DNA of 64,000 bases from Rhodamnia argentea (GCF_020921035.1 NC_063150.1:372001-436000), one strand, 5' to 3'; positions 23,298 through 35,410 are shown, counted from the stretch's first letter. The notes: generated from the sequence alone by a model not told the origin. Translations and numbers: made by a program.

Positions 23298-25511
23298 CTC
23301 TTCTTTTTCCTTTCTTCAAACGGGAAGCGAGATCTTTCGATTGGTGATTCAACTTTTGGTTGGAGAAGTCGTGGAGAGCCGGCTTGGGACGCGGTGTGAT
23401 ATATATAGCGGAAAGAATAGAGTGCAACAAGCAAGTGGTGCTGGCTCGCAGAGTTGGAACTCAGAAGTGAGAACGGGCGCTTGTGGGGATTGCGTGTTGA
23501 CTCGCGATGGTGGACTGATTCGCGGGGGTGGGGGGAGGAGGGATCTGCCGGTTCGCCATGTTTGAAAGTTTGAATGAGTCAAACCCTCCAATCTCATGCG
23601 CTTTGGTTTTGATTATCCTCATTAGATGCCTTCCTTTATAATATATTAATCTTTTTCTGTCATATGTGATGCAATAATATTATTTTTCTTTGTCAACTAC
23701 ATTTTGTCTATTTCATTCCATTTCATTATAATTCTCATGAGTTACGCTAGCAAAGAGAACACACGTAGCATGTGTGCAAAAAAATTAACATTTAAAAGAT
23801 CTTGCGAAGTCACTTTATTAGCAAGTATTTGTATCGTTGACGAATGGAAAGAAATTATACACAGCGGCTCCATTTATTTCACAAAAAAAGAAGGTATGTT
23901 TGGCATATATTTTCCATAAAGTCATTTCCAAGAAAAGAATAATATTTTTCTGTGTTCGGTTGAAACCGGAAATGAGATGAAAAATATTTTCCATCATTTG
24001 ATATGGAAAATATGGTTTGATTTTCCTCCATGCACTCCTTTTGATAATTTTTTATTCATTTATCATTTTTTCAATTTTTTTATTTTTAATTCTTAAAAAA
24101 TTCAAAAAATTCATTTTTGTTTCTCTTTTCTTTTCTTTTTACTTTTTCTTCTTCTTCTAGCCAAGCCCCTGCTTCGCCAAATTTGGTGAGGCTTGGACTC
24201 ACTTGCCTGCGGCCAGTCGTTGGCTGTGGCTGTGGCGGCGACCAACCAAAAAAGAGGGAAAAATAAAAAAAAAAAGAAAGAAAAAAATTTAAAAGTAAAA
24301 AATTCTGATTTTTATAAAATAAAAAGAAAATATAAAATCCATTAATACACGACACCATACACATTTCCTTTTGATTTCTAATAAGGTATATTTATTCCAT
24401 GGATGGATGTGTACTTTTCCCATCTACTCGATCACGTTTGAATCCTTCAAATATTGGTAATGGAGAATTCGCGTTGACATTTTCCGCAAGAAAAAGTTAA
24501 TTCGCTGCCTTGTAGTTTCGCCTATGTACATACCATGTTTTGTACCATTTAGACTATATCCCCCTTATGCCGACCGGACGGGGATTCGCCCAAAGCATTC
24601 TCCGGACTGTTTCCGGTGCTCTTTTGTATTATTCGGAGTTCCATTTTGCGCCATACGCTTTAGCAAAATGAACGGGACGTGTTTGGAGTTAGTTTGGTAA
24701 CCGCATTGTTTTACATGTATCAGAAAACTTAATGACAAGTGCGAATTATTTCTGTAACGACCTCGCTCGGTCTATGTAAGCCTGCAAGAACAATACCTTG
24801 TGGCGATCATTTGGGGGGTCAGTATTGGCTGACGAACCACTCAAGTGAACTTCCTCAATCGGCCAGCAAGATACTGATGTAGAACTTTGAGATATCCCAA
24901 AATCCTTCACTTAAAGAATTCACCGTTCCCCCTCATCCGATGTGCGGCCAGCCATAATCCTGACTCGCCACCATCCTATAAGGCTGTTAGGAGCAGCATC
25001 TCCTCTGAAATCTTCTCTCTCCGCCCTCATCAAAACGGTCACGGCCCTAGTCCGTCGGTGCACGACACATCCGTTGGAAGAGCCCTGTTCTGATATGATT
25101 CAAGCTCTCAAAAGGAATACTCTAAGCTGTAACTATTTGGATTGGGTATCGTCTTTTGAATTAAAACTTTATTTGCAATTGACTTAATAAAAAAGAATAA
25201 TAATAATAATAAAAAGCAATAGGGAATATCTCCTTAATTGCTTCCGTAAACTCTAGGGACGTGAAAGGACAAGAAAGTGGGAACTCATCCTCGCATGGTT
25301 TGACGGAGAAATTGCCGGAATTTGACCTTTCTGATCATTTTCAAACACCGTTGCAAATTCCGAGGACTAAATATACAAGAAACAAGAAGGTGCGCACAAG
25401 GAATTCTTTTTGGTCGACGAGCCCAAAAGTCTTCACCCCTGACGAGTTCAACGATTTACCCAAAAAATAAAATAAAATTCGTGACACATTTTCGTTGCGC
25501 GATTGATTCGA
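23298..25511. other. Intergenic: promoter of PIP-like 3, repeats, coding-like scraps
   Basis: 23399-23407 is the TATA box of PIP-like gene 3. 23478-23525 repeats the sequence immediately 3' of PIP-like gene 2 (ggggattgcgtgttgactcg). 23900-24420 is an AT-rich MITE-like segment with a GC-rich core (24160-24245). 24887-25093 and 25261-25470 have open frames of coding-like composition (the second ends SPKVFTPDEFNDLPKK) but no family I recognise. Confidence 0.45.
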
Positions 25512-26675
25512 TCAACAATGATTTCGTGGGAAAAGCACCGCACCAACCGTCCAAAAGATCTCGTGGGACTCACCTGATAACATTTAAAATTTTTACAAGT
25601 CCGCCGCCGCCGATTGTTGTAAAAAACTTGATATGTTATCTAAACGCATGGTTTAATATTTTGATATCTTAATGCCTGTCGCAGTATAAGCAATTTTCGG
25701 AAAATAGCTATTCGAGAAAAAATAAGTCATTCGAGGTTTATAAGGTTAATTGAGGGAGATCCTAGATGGCACGACAACGAGAGACATTTAGAGGTAATAG
25801 AGAAATCATATCATAACAAACGTTGCTATTATTGCTTATTACATTTCTATTTGTTTTCAATATTGAGGACTCCATCGAGAGAAGTAAACGTCAAGGCTTC
25901 GGCTGATTACTCTCAGTTGACTTATCGTTTGTTTCGCAAGAAATAAATAATTTCAATATATATCTATATTTCTTTGAAAATGAGTAGTTATCGCATTAGC
26001 CAAACAAAAAAGTGATTCATTATCAATAACAATTTATGCCTAAATATTTTCGTGGATGATGACAATATCTTTCGCTTACATATTTCTGCGAGCGATATAG
26101 ACGATTGTTTTTATGAAAATATGTTTTCAAAAAGCGGGTTTCTCGCCAAACAAAACCCAAGTCTAAGTGCTGCACATTTCCAATCCCCTAGAGTGGACTG
26201 TCAAAGGAAGAATTTAAGGGTAGCTCTAAGTTAGGTTGGTCAGTTCTTCCCCTCGGCGGATCGAGGGCAATTCTTCTGGTCAAGTCCAAGAACGTGATCT
26301 CACTCACCGGGTCTACCCAATCAAAATTGAGAAGAAATGCACACAAAGTTCAAAATTGAAGAACACGAGCTAAGCACGTTCAAATTAGGACGGTTGAACT
26401 TTGATTGACTGGTCCCTCCTGTTCCAACACTTTGAATCAAACTCTCTCCGCAAAAAGTTTAGATAGGCGTTTACTGGTTTCTCAGAGGAAGCAACCGGGC
26501 AAGATCTCATTTCATAAGTTGGTCATGATCATGATGATGTAATACTCGTCGATTCAAACTAATTGACTGCTTCCTGAAATTTCCAGTCCAATGGTTGTAA
26601 TTTATTTATCGCGTCAGAAATAGCTACCAAAAGAATAAAGTAGGCTCTAAGAAAAATATTATCATTCTTCTTGTC

Positions 26676-26678
<3 letters not shown>

Positions 26679-26737
<59 letters not shown>

Positions 26738-26754
26738 AGCGCGCGCATATATAT
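26679..26754. repeat. Compound microsatellite (AT)n(AC)n(GC)n(AT)n
   Basis: About 44 bases of AT, then about 16 of AC, 8 of GC and 8 of AT. The paralogous tract at 34497-34584 has about 53 bases of AT and 10 of GC. It is wholly alternating purine-pyrimidine, the kind that can adopt Z-DNA or cruciform forms. Confidence 0.95.
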
Positions 26755-27172
26755 CCGGTAAAATTTATTATGTTATTCGATCCAAAGTTATATGGTAACT
26801 CGAGCACATACTCCATATAAATTTTTTCAATCGAGCTTATATGGAATTTCACATGAATTTGATTAATATGGACTGGTTTAGTTAATCTCTTCTTGAGATT
26901 GAGTATGTATATGTTACAAAATACCGCACACAATAGTTTACAAGCAGTAACTTTATCGTAGGATAAATCACGAGTACGATTAACATATCAAAGTAATTCC
27001 ATATGAAAACCAACTGAGATTCTTGTGGCAAATTTGTCGTGTGTCATGCGACGTCAAATATGTTTCATATTATCTAATAATGCGCATTTTCAAAATGTTT
27101 AATAAAATTGAAAAAAATCTGAAGATTGGAATAGTTGAGAGAGGGAAAAAAAAGAATAAATAAGTGGACTTT

Positions 27173-27651
27173 GGCCCCGTTTGGTTCAGCATTGGAAATG
27201 AGTATTGGGGCTCTAAAGTCTCTTGGCCAAATGTAAATGGTGTTTGGTTTTTTTTTTGGCTCACTTTGAGGAGATACAATTGCATTTCAAATGCTCTCTA
27301 AAGTCCTTTAGCCCAAAGTACCACTAGTGGTACTTTGGGCTAAAGAACTTTTGCGAAATGCAACTATTTTTTTTTTTATTTTGTCACTTTCGCTTGCCGC
27401 CACCCGCTTGCCACTTGCCGACCGCCGCCTGCCTCCGCCCACCGGCCGCCCCCGCTTTTTTTTTTTCAAAAGTAAAAATACTTTACAAAATTCATTTTTC
27501 ACCGAACAACATTTACGTTAAAGTTACTTTCCAAATGTGTTTTTAAAATACATTTTACCAAACACCACTTGCATTTTGAAAAGGCTTTTTAGCTCAAAGG
27601 TATTTGCATTTTCTCGAAGTCTCTTGATCAAATACTAAACCAAACAGGGCC
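27173..27651. mobile_element. hAT-like MITE in block A
   Basis: TIRs GGCCCCGTTTGGTTCAGCATT and, reversed from the right end, GGCCCTGTTTGGTTTAGTATT. The interior has repeated 'tttgg.ctaaag' phrases and a C-rich patch (27390-27450: ccgccacccgcttgccacttgccg). No transposase. Its copy in block A' (about 35009-35410) has lost the right end. Confidence 0.7.
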
Positions 27652-28514
27652 TTTCTCATGAAGTAGGGAATGACCTAAGCTCGTGATAACTTCACTTTTG
27701 AGCCAAGCCCAAGCTCGTGAAGCAGTTGGACTAGACTTATCTCTGACATAGCATAGGGCAGAGTAAGGGCCTCATTTTTGTCCAGGGCTTACAATGGTCA
27801 TTGATTAAATTAAAAATAAAATAACTTGGAGTTATTTCCGTGCCTGATTTAAAAGAAGAAATGATTAGGACACTATCCTTAATCTTCTTTTTTGAGAAAG
27901 ACCGTATGTTATGGGCCATAAAAATAAAAAATTAAATAATTAGAGGTTATTGTAGCGTTCTCTCCTTCAATAACGTGTGGCTCACAACATATTATTACCC
28001 TTACAATAGTCCAAAAACTGTTATGCTAGCAAAGTCTCGTTTGACTAAAAAGTTGTAGTTCCATTCGCAATATGGTGAAAACACGGTAAGCATCCCTTTA
28101 CATCTCATAGATTTTTGATATTTATCTTGATTAAGGAACGGATAAATTTGGGTTTTTGATGAAAGCCAATCCAGTCTTAATTTGAAACCATAGGCTTTCC
28201 CAAATATTCCATTAAGGCCCATGCCAATTCGTTTAAAACGGATGAAGGAATGTAATCCGACAACGTACAAAATTCAGTGAATCTCAAAAACAATAGAAAT
28301 TCTCTCATCCACGATATTTGAAATTGAGATTTTCGCTGTAAACTTCAACATGTATTTGCTCCGAGAAGAAAGGGAAACTTCAAAAAAATTATAAGAGTAC
28401 TCTTACGAGAAACGCTTATATGCCTGTAATTAGGGTTCTTTGTCTCACGAACATCCTATCTCTGGTTCAATTTAGCTCTTGGTCTCACAAATAACCTAGA
28501 TATAGCCACTACCA

Positions 28515-29444
28515 ATTAGATTTTTAGGTCTTTGATTCGAGTTCGGACGTCTATTTCCGGCTGCAACAACCGCGTACTGCGAAATATGGAAGGAACAAGT
28601 CCTGTCGGCGTTGATCTTCAGGACCACAGCGGGCTGCAAGCCCTCCTACTGCAGAAGATGCTTGTCCTCGTACATCACCACGGCCATTGGCGATGGAGTT
28701 GCAAAGTGCGGTGCCCCGGTTTGCAATGCCGAGCCAGGCTCGACCCCCTCCAGGTCAAAGAGCTCCTCTCGAGAAAAACCTTTCTCGCATGGTGCGAGAG
28801 TCTGTGCGAGTCACACGTTCTAGGTCTTGAGAGGTGCTACTGCCCGAACTCGAATTGCCGAGAGGTCATTGTGAACGAGTGTGGACGGAGGGGCATTGCC
28901 AAAAGATTCGAGTGTCCTAATTGTCATCGACTCTGTTGTTTCCGGTGTGCGAGCGAATGGGTTGAAGGTCATCGATGCAGGGGAAGGCATGATGTGGACA
29001 TTAGTCTATTGGAGCGCCTTGCGAACAGGAAGAAGTGGGCGCAGTGCTGTAATTAGTCGAGTGCAGTGGAGGTTGCGATCGAATCTATTGCAGGTAATTA
29101 AGAGTTGTTGTGGTTTCCTTTTACATATTACCATAAGACCATTTACATGTGGGGAGACGATACTATTTGTCCATGCTTTTAATCTACAAACCATGCTTAC
29201 AAACAATCTAAGGGGCTTTGGTTTCGATATGAACTGCAGATGCGAAACGGAGTTTTGCTACAGATGCGGGCGCGGGTATGAGAGCAGCAGCTATGGTTGT
29301 TTATGTGAACTAAGAACTGGGTCGTTTCGGGAAGACTTAGTAGCTTTTCTAGCTACATACATCTTCTTAATGACTATCGTGTTCATTATAGTCCTCATCG
29401 CCACAGGAATGAACTCGAGTCGACAAGAACCGGCATTCCGTTGA
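28515..29444 (+). pseudogene. RBR (RING-IBR-RING) ubiquitin ligase-like, copy 1, broken, with C-terminal TM tail
   Basis: Aligned to copy 4, the start codon has become ATT (28515). RING1 lost ligands (CEIC became CEIW; CKHSSC became CKPSYC). A one-base deletion near 28707 shifts frame within RING1. The IBR (CPNSNC, FECPNCHRLCCFRCASEW) is readable, then a deletion at 29047-29056 brings a stop inside RING2. The intron 29094-29239 (GT-AG) and exon 2 (29240-29444) survive and encode CETEFCYRC, GCLCELRTGSFREDL and a hydrophobic segment (AFLATYIFLMTIVFIIVLIATG), a likely membrane anchor missing from copy 4. Several independent lesions show that it cannot make an active ligase. Confidence 0.9.
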
Positions 29445-29682
29445 GGCTGCGAAAATACCGTTCTCCTCCATTCGCCATCCATGGCTCCCACAAGACTCGT
29501 GCAGCTGTAAAATCTCGTTTGATTCTAGTGGTGATGTTGTCTCCAGTTGCCAAAGTGGAATAAGCTCTCCATCTTTGACTTAGCAGAAACACTGCTGCAT
29601 CTTACGCCGGCGCCAAAGGGTTTGATTCTCACCAAACATACTATGCCCATGGTGCGTCGGATGCAGAAGTGTCATATTCACA

Positions 29683-30005
29683 TAAGAACAGCACAAGTGC
29701 CATAACATTCATACAACACTCATTTAAGTGTCATATTCTCATAAGTTTTTTTCGATCACTTGAGTGCTATATAATTTTGAAATCGATTACTCGAGTGCCG
29801 TAAATTTTCAAAAACATTCACCTAAATGTCAGAAATCCGATTGTGGCATAGCGCTTGCAGGTGAAAAAGTTATGGTACTTAACTGATTGATTGAAAGTAA
29901 TTGTTTTTTCGAAGTTATATCACTCAAGTGATCGAAAAAAAACTTATGAGAATATGACACTTAAATGAGTGTTGTATGAATGTTATGGCACTTGTGCTGT
30001 TCTTA
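29683..30005. mobile_element. 323-base element with ~99-base inverted ends
   Basis: The left arm from TAAGAACAGCACAAGTGCC (29683) to about 29781 and the right arm 29907-30005 are almost perfect reverse complements over at least 85 bases, around a core of about 125 bases. This is a MITE or foldback element lying between RBR copies 1 and 2. I see no clear target duplication. The near identity of the arms suggests recent mobility. Confidence 0.85.
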
Positions 30006-30245
30006 CTTAAAAATGGTGTGACTAGGGTTACATCTAAGGACACTAAGTAAAGCTAACTATTTGGCTTTGTCTCGAGATCTTTCTTGGCCCACCCACATCT
30101 GGCGCCCTCGCTCAATAGGAGTCGGCCAGCGACTCTTGCCAACCCTCAATAAAAAAAAAATAGAGTAAAGAAAAAAATAAGAAGAGGAAGAAACCAATTT
30201 TTTTTTTTTTGTAAAATATAAAACATGTAAAAATTATAAACAAAA

Positions 30246-30710
30246 TGTCGGGCGATTTTCGGCCAAAGGGTATCAGTGCACTTCAGTTTACACACACAAC
30301 CATAGTCGCCGCTCAAGCACCTGCATCTGTAGCAAAACTCCGTTTGGCATCTACAATTCATATCGAAACAAAAGCTCCTTAGATTGTTTGTAAACATGGT
30401 TTGTAGATTGAAAGCATGATCAAATAGTGAAATATATTCCAGAGTTTTTCATGATATGGTCTCGTGTAAATGGTGTAAAAGAAACTCCAACAACTCTTGT
30501 CCGTCTTCGCGAGATGTTCCAATTGACTAAGATCCCCATCCTGCCTACTTCTGCATTGACGTCCTTCGGTCCACACCTCCACACACCGGAAACAACGGCT
30601 TCGATTCCGTCGAGGTCCTTGCACCGGAGGGGGTCGAGCATGGCTTGGCATTGCAAACCGGGGCACCGCACGTTCGCAACTCCGTTGTCCATGCTCCAAA
30701 GCATATATAT
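30246..30710 (-). pseudogene. RBR-like copy 2, inverted and internally deleted fragment
   Basis: The only RBR copy on the minus strand. From 30704 downward it reads the end of RING1 (VRCPGLQCQAMLDPLRCKDL), then jumps to the last part of the IBR (RCFRCVEVWTEGRQC), the acidic linker DGDLSQLEHLAKTD, intron-like sequence and exon 2 (MNCRCQTEFCYRCRC, 30330-30370). The RING1 start, most of the IBR and the first half of RING2 are deleted. It is not a gene; it marks an old inverted copy. Confidence 0.85.
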
Positions 30711-31368
30711 AATTTAATCAATGACCATTGTCAGTCGTGGACAAGAAAGAGACATCCATCCTCCATATTTAAGACCCTCGACACTGCTTTGTTTTTTTTA
30801 ACTCTAGACACTTCGGTTGTAGAGCTAATACAATGTCGATGATCACTCCAATCCAACTGCTTCGTGAGCTTCGAGGCAGATGAAAAGTGAAGTTGTCGTG
30901 ATATTTAAAACACACCAGACATGCAACATGACATGACACATAAATATGGCACGAGAAAGCTCACTTAATCTCGACTTGGAATTAGAGAATTCGATATATC
31001 TGAATTAGCTTTTACAAAATTCTAATTGTGGTATTTTCTTATATGTACACATTCAATCTAAAAAGGAAATTGATGAAATCTACCATGTTAATCAAACACT
31101 TGTGAAAAACCATGCAAGCTCACTCGACAAAAATTTAGCAATGAATATATGTACTCGAGTTACTTATCTTCGACATCGTATAGGCTCTTCAACCGGAGTG
31201 TAGGGTAAAAAAGCAGTGCCGACGGCCTACAATATGGGCGATGGATGTCTTTTTCTTGTCCAGGTGTCATAACGGTCATTCATTAAATTTAAAAAATAGA
31301 AATTTTGGAATTATTTCCCGGCCTATTTTAAATGCAAAATGAGTAAATTTTGTAAATAATTTTATTTA
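30711..31368. other. Intergenic, no gene seen
   Basis: AT-rich. 30714-30745 ('tttaatcaatgaccattgtca') and 31255-31330 echo the phrases around 27780-27840 of block A ('cttacaatggtcattgattaaatt'), so this is older, decayed duplicated flank rather than unique sequence. Confidence 0.5.
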
Positions 31369-31826
31369 GGATTAATATCATGAAAAACTTCAAATTGTAC
31401 ACCTATGATAAATTTATCCCAAACTAACTTTTTGACCATAAAAAATTCTAAACTGATACACTTGTGATAGATTTACCATAAAATAATTTTTTGACCACTA
31501 AAAGTTTCAAATCGATATACCTGTGACAAATTTACCATCCATTAAATTGGGTTAATACCACGAAATATTTCAAACTTATACACATGTGATAAATAGAGGT
31601 AAAAATCCCAAGTTGGTACACTCGTCAATTGTCACGTGTCATACAACTTAGCACTTCAACGATTAGATTTAACAAAAATTATCAGAGGATAAATTTGTCA
31701 CGGATGTACTAATTTTGGGTAAAATTGTTACAAGTATACCAGTTTGAAATATTTTGTGGTTAAAAAAATAGTTTGGGGTAAATTTGTTATAAATATACCG
31801 GTTTGAAGTTTTCTGTCGTATTAACC
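31369..31826. mobile_element. GGATTAATACC-family TIR element
   Basis: About 458 bases. It starts GGATTAATATCATGAAAAAC and ends with sequence whose reverse complement is GGTTAATACGACAGAAAAC. The interior has the family's 'tgataaatttatcccaaactaa' and 'gggtaaaattgttacaagtatacc' phrases in opposite orientation. The flanks 'ttttattta' and 'tatttattta' are compatible with a 9-base duplication. Confidence 0.7.
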
Positions 31827-32264
31827 TATTTATTTATTAATTGATTGAGTATTAATTGGATAAGGTGAAAATTGTGGTGAAAATAACCCCATCCTTCTCA
31901 ATGTGATACACAGTAAACATCTATATGCATCTCATTATTTTTAATATCTATTTTGATTGGAAAATACTTTTCCGACAGTTAGACAGTACTATCGGTTAGT
32001 TCTAATCGTAAATCCACACGACATCATCGCGTGTTTTACATAAATCACTCTTTAATTAGAATATCGTGGGAGTCAGAAATAATGACAGTATTATTAGACT
32101 ATCATACTAGCAGGAGTCATCTTGATTAAGATCGGATGGGTTTTGATTTTCAAGAAAACAAATCCATACTTAATTTCAAACCACGAACTTTCCCAAACAT
32201 GCAGTGAAAACCCATGACAATTGCTTAAAATGAATGAATTGCTATATTCTGTCGAATTGAATTT

Positions 32265-33334
32265 GATTGAATATCGACAACATACTATATCAAGTAAATC
32301 TCATACAATAGTTAATCTCGAAATTCAGATTTTCTTTCTCAATTCCTAGTCGTATTTCCTCCTAGAAGACACATAAAATCTCAGAATGTAAGTCTACTCC
32401 TCTAGGAGACGCATACATATTTACAATTAGGGTTCTTAGTTGCAAACTTCCTATCTGTATCTCTGGCTCAATTTAGGTCTTCGACTTGCAAACAGCCTAG
32501 ATAGAGCTACCAACAATGAGATTTTTAGGTTTTAGATTCAGCTTCGGATGTCTATTTCCGGCTGCGACAACCGTGCGCTGCGTATATGCACAGAACCCAT
32601 CCCATCGGCCTCAAGCTTCAAGGCCACAGCGCAGTGCAACCACTCCTTCTGCAGAAGCTGCTTGTCCTCGTACATCGCCACAAGCATCGGTGATGGAGTT
32701 GCGAACGTCGCGGTGCCCGGTTTGCATTGCCGAGCCAGGCTCGACCCCCTCCGGTGCAAGGAGCTCGTCACGAGCGAGTCCTTCCTTGCATGGTGCCACC
32801 TTCTGTGCGAGTCGTACGTTCTAGGTCTCGTGAGGTGTTACTGCCCGAACTTGAACTGCCGCGAGGTCATCGTGAATGAGTGTGGAAGGAAAGGCAATGT
32901 CAAGAGATTCGAGCGTCCTCGATGCCATCGAAGCGGTTGTTTCCAGTGTGGGGCGGTGTGGACCTCCGGTCACCAATGTGGAAGTAGGCGGGATGGGGAT
33001 CTTAGACTCTTGAAGATGCTGATCAAGATATCATTTGGGCTGATTGACATCCTGATTGATATTGTTGAAGATATCGTTTGCGCCGATTGACATTGTATAT
33101 TTCATATGATTGTTGTTCTTAATTGATTTACCAGAATACTGTATATAAGGGAATTGTGTGTGTGTGTGTGTTTTTTTTTCCTTTTCTTACTGGGCTCTAT
33201 GTTGAAGATATCATTTGTGTTTTGTTTTCCTTTTCTTAGTTGTACTCATACGGTTTCACTATGAGAAAGCAATACATTTTCCCTCCAGTTAGCTCATGTC
33301 GTGGCGTGGTCTATTGGAACATCTCACGAAGACA
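32265..33334. repeat. Duplicated block B (pair with 37300-38350)
   Basis: About 1.07 kb, near-identical to 37300-38350, covering the RBR copy 3 upstream region, its coding sequence and an LTR-like insertion. It ends at 'catctcacgaagac', where block A' begins. Confidence 0.9.
32516..33332 (+). pseudogene. RBR-like copy 3, frameshifted
   Basis: The ATG at 32516 gives MRFLGFRFSFGCLFPAATTV and then meets a one-base deletion near 32598 compared with copy 5 (CAICTEP region). The remaining RING1 (CNHSFCRSCLSSYI) and the IBR continue in another frame to 33090. Further losses are the CP pair of RING1 (VLCPGL became VAVPGL) and one IBR cysteine (FECPRC became FERPRC). An LTR-like insertion follows DGDLRLL, as in copy 5. 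The true continuation LLEHLTK resumes at about 33311, where the duplicated block A' cuts in. Confidence 0.88.
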
Positions 33335-34493
33335 ACGATTTCGTGGGAAAAGCACCGCACCAACCGGCCAAAAGATCTCGTGGAACTCACCTGATAACAT
33401 TTAAAATTTTTGCGAGTCCGCCGCCGCCGATTGTTGTAAAAAAACTTAATATGTTACCTAAACGCATGGTTTAATATTTCGATATCTTAATGCCTGTTGC
33501 AGTATAAGCAATTCTCGGAAAATCGCTATTCGAGAAAAAATAAGTCATTCGAGGTTTCTAAGGTTAACTGAGGGGGATCCTAGATGGCACGACAATGAGG
33601 GACATTTAGAGATAATAGAGAAATCATATCATAACATACTTTGCTATTATTGCTTATTACATTTGCATTTGTTTTCACTATTGAGGACTCCATCGAGAGA
33701 GGCAAATGTCAAGGCCTCAACTGATTACTCTCGGTTGACTTATCGTTTGTTTCGCAAGAAATAAATAATTTCAATATATATCTATATTTCTTTGAAAATG
33801 AGTAGTTATCGCATTAGCCAAACAAAAAAGTGATTCATTATCAACAACAATTTATGCCTAAATATTTTCGTGGATGATGACAATATCTTTCGCTTAAATA
33901 TTTCTGCGAGCGATGTAGACGATTGTTTTTATGAAAATATGTTTTCAAAAAGCGGGTTTCTGGCCAAACAAAACCTAAGTCTAAGTGCCGCACATTTCCA
34001 ATCCCCTAGAGTGGACTGTCAAAGGAAGAATTTAAGGGTAGCTCTAAGTTAGGTTGGTCAGTTCTTCCCCTCGGCGGATCGAGGGCAATTCTTCTGGTCA
34101 AGTCCAAGAACGTGATCTCACTCATCGGGTCTACCCAATCAAAATTGAGAAGAAATGTACACAAAGTTCAAAATTGAAGAACACGAGCTAAGCACGTTCA
34201 AATTAGGACGGTTGAACTTTGATTGACTGGTCCCTCCTGTTCCAACACTTTGAATCAACCTCTCTCCGCAAAAAGTTTAGATAGGCGTTTACTGGTTTCT
34301 CAGAGGAAGCAACCGGGCAAGATCTCATTTCATAAGTTGGTCATGATCATGATGATGTAATACTCGTTGATTCAAACTAATTGACTGCTTCCTGAAATTT
34401 TCAGTCCAATGGTTGTAATTTATTTATCGCGTCAGAAATAGCTACCAAAAGAATAAAGTAGGCTCTAAGAAAAATATTATCATTCTTCTTGTC

Positions 34494-34496
<3 letters not shown>

Positions 34497-34559
<63 letters not shown>

Positions 34560-34584
34560 CACACAAGCGCGCGCGCATATATAT
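34497..34584. repeat. Compound microsatellite, block A' copy
   Basis: The (AT)n(AC)n(GC)n tract paralogous to 26679-26754. Its AT and GC parts are longer. Confidence 0.95.
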
Positions 34585-35008
34585 CCGGTAAAATTTATTA
34601 TGTTATTCGATCCAAAGTTATATGGTAACTTGAGCACATACTCCATATAAGTTTTTTCAATCGATCTTATATGGAATTTCACATGAATTTGATTAATATG
34701 GACTGGTTTAGTTAATCTCTTCTTCAGATTAAGTATGTATATGTTACAAAATACCGCACACAATAGTTTACAAGCAGTAACTTTATCGTAGGATAAATCA
34801 CGAGTACGATTAACATATCAAAGCAATTCCATATGAAAACCAACTGAGGTTCTTGTGGCAAATTTGTCGTGTGTCGTGCGACGTCAAATACGTTTCATAT
34901 TATCTAATAATACGCGTTTTCAAAATGTTTAATAAAATTGAAAAAAATCTGAAGATTGGAATAGTTGAGAGAGGGAAAAAAAAAGAATAAATAAGTGGAC
35001 TTTGGTCC

Positions 35009-35410
35009 CGTTTGGTTTAGCATTGGAAATGAGCATTGGGGCTCTAAAGTCCCTTAGCCAAATGTAAATGGTGTTTGGTTCAATTTTTGGCTCACTTTGG
35101 GGAGATACAATTGCATTTCAAATGCTCTCCAAAGTCCTTTAGCTCAAAGTACCTCTAGAAGTATTTTGGGCTAAAGGACTTTTACGAAATGCAACTATTT
35201 TTTTTTTATTTTAATTTTGTCACTTTCGCTTGCCGCCACCCACTTGCCCCTCGCCAACCGCCGCTTGTCGCCGCCGCCCACTGGCCACCCGTCATCGCCG
35301 TCGCTTTTTTTTTTTTTTAAGTAAAAATACTTTACAAAATTCATTTTTCACCGAACAACAATTACGTCAAAGTTGCTTTCTAAATGGGTTTTTAAAATAC
35401 ACTTTACCAG
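35009..35410. mobile_element. hAT-like MITE in block A', right end deleted
   Basis: The left TIR (GGTCCCGTTTGGTTTAGCATT) and C-rich core are present. The right TIR seen at 27630-27651 in block A is missing. The deletion junction carries 'aggccgaagctcatgaag', which recurs 60 bases downstream at 35467, so a slip or conversion between these short repeats is likely. Confidence 0.7.

Larger units (their letters stand above)
25512..29335. repeat. Large duplicated block A (pair with 33335-37112)
   Basis: About 3.8 kb, near-identical over its whole length to 33335-37112 with scattered substitutions and small indels. It comprises non-coding sequence, a compound microsatellite, an hAT-like MITE and RBR copy 1. 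The left boundary is sharp at 'cgatttcgtgggaaaagcaccgcacc'. The right boundary lies in RBR exon 2 at 'cgggaagacttag'. Confidence 0.92.

Noticed and set aside
22889-23430. Overlapping open frames around PIP-like gene 3 on both strands
   Set aside because: They are shadows of the PIP coding sequence; only the 71-residue frame has a signal peptide and SGPSPRGPGH.
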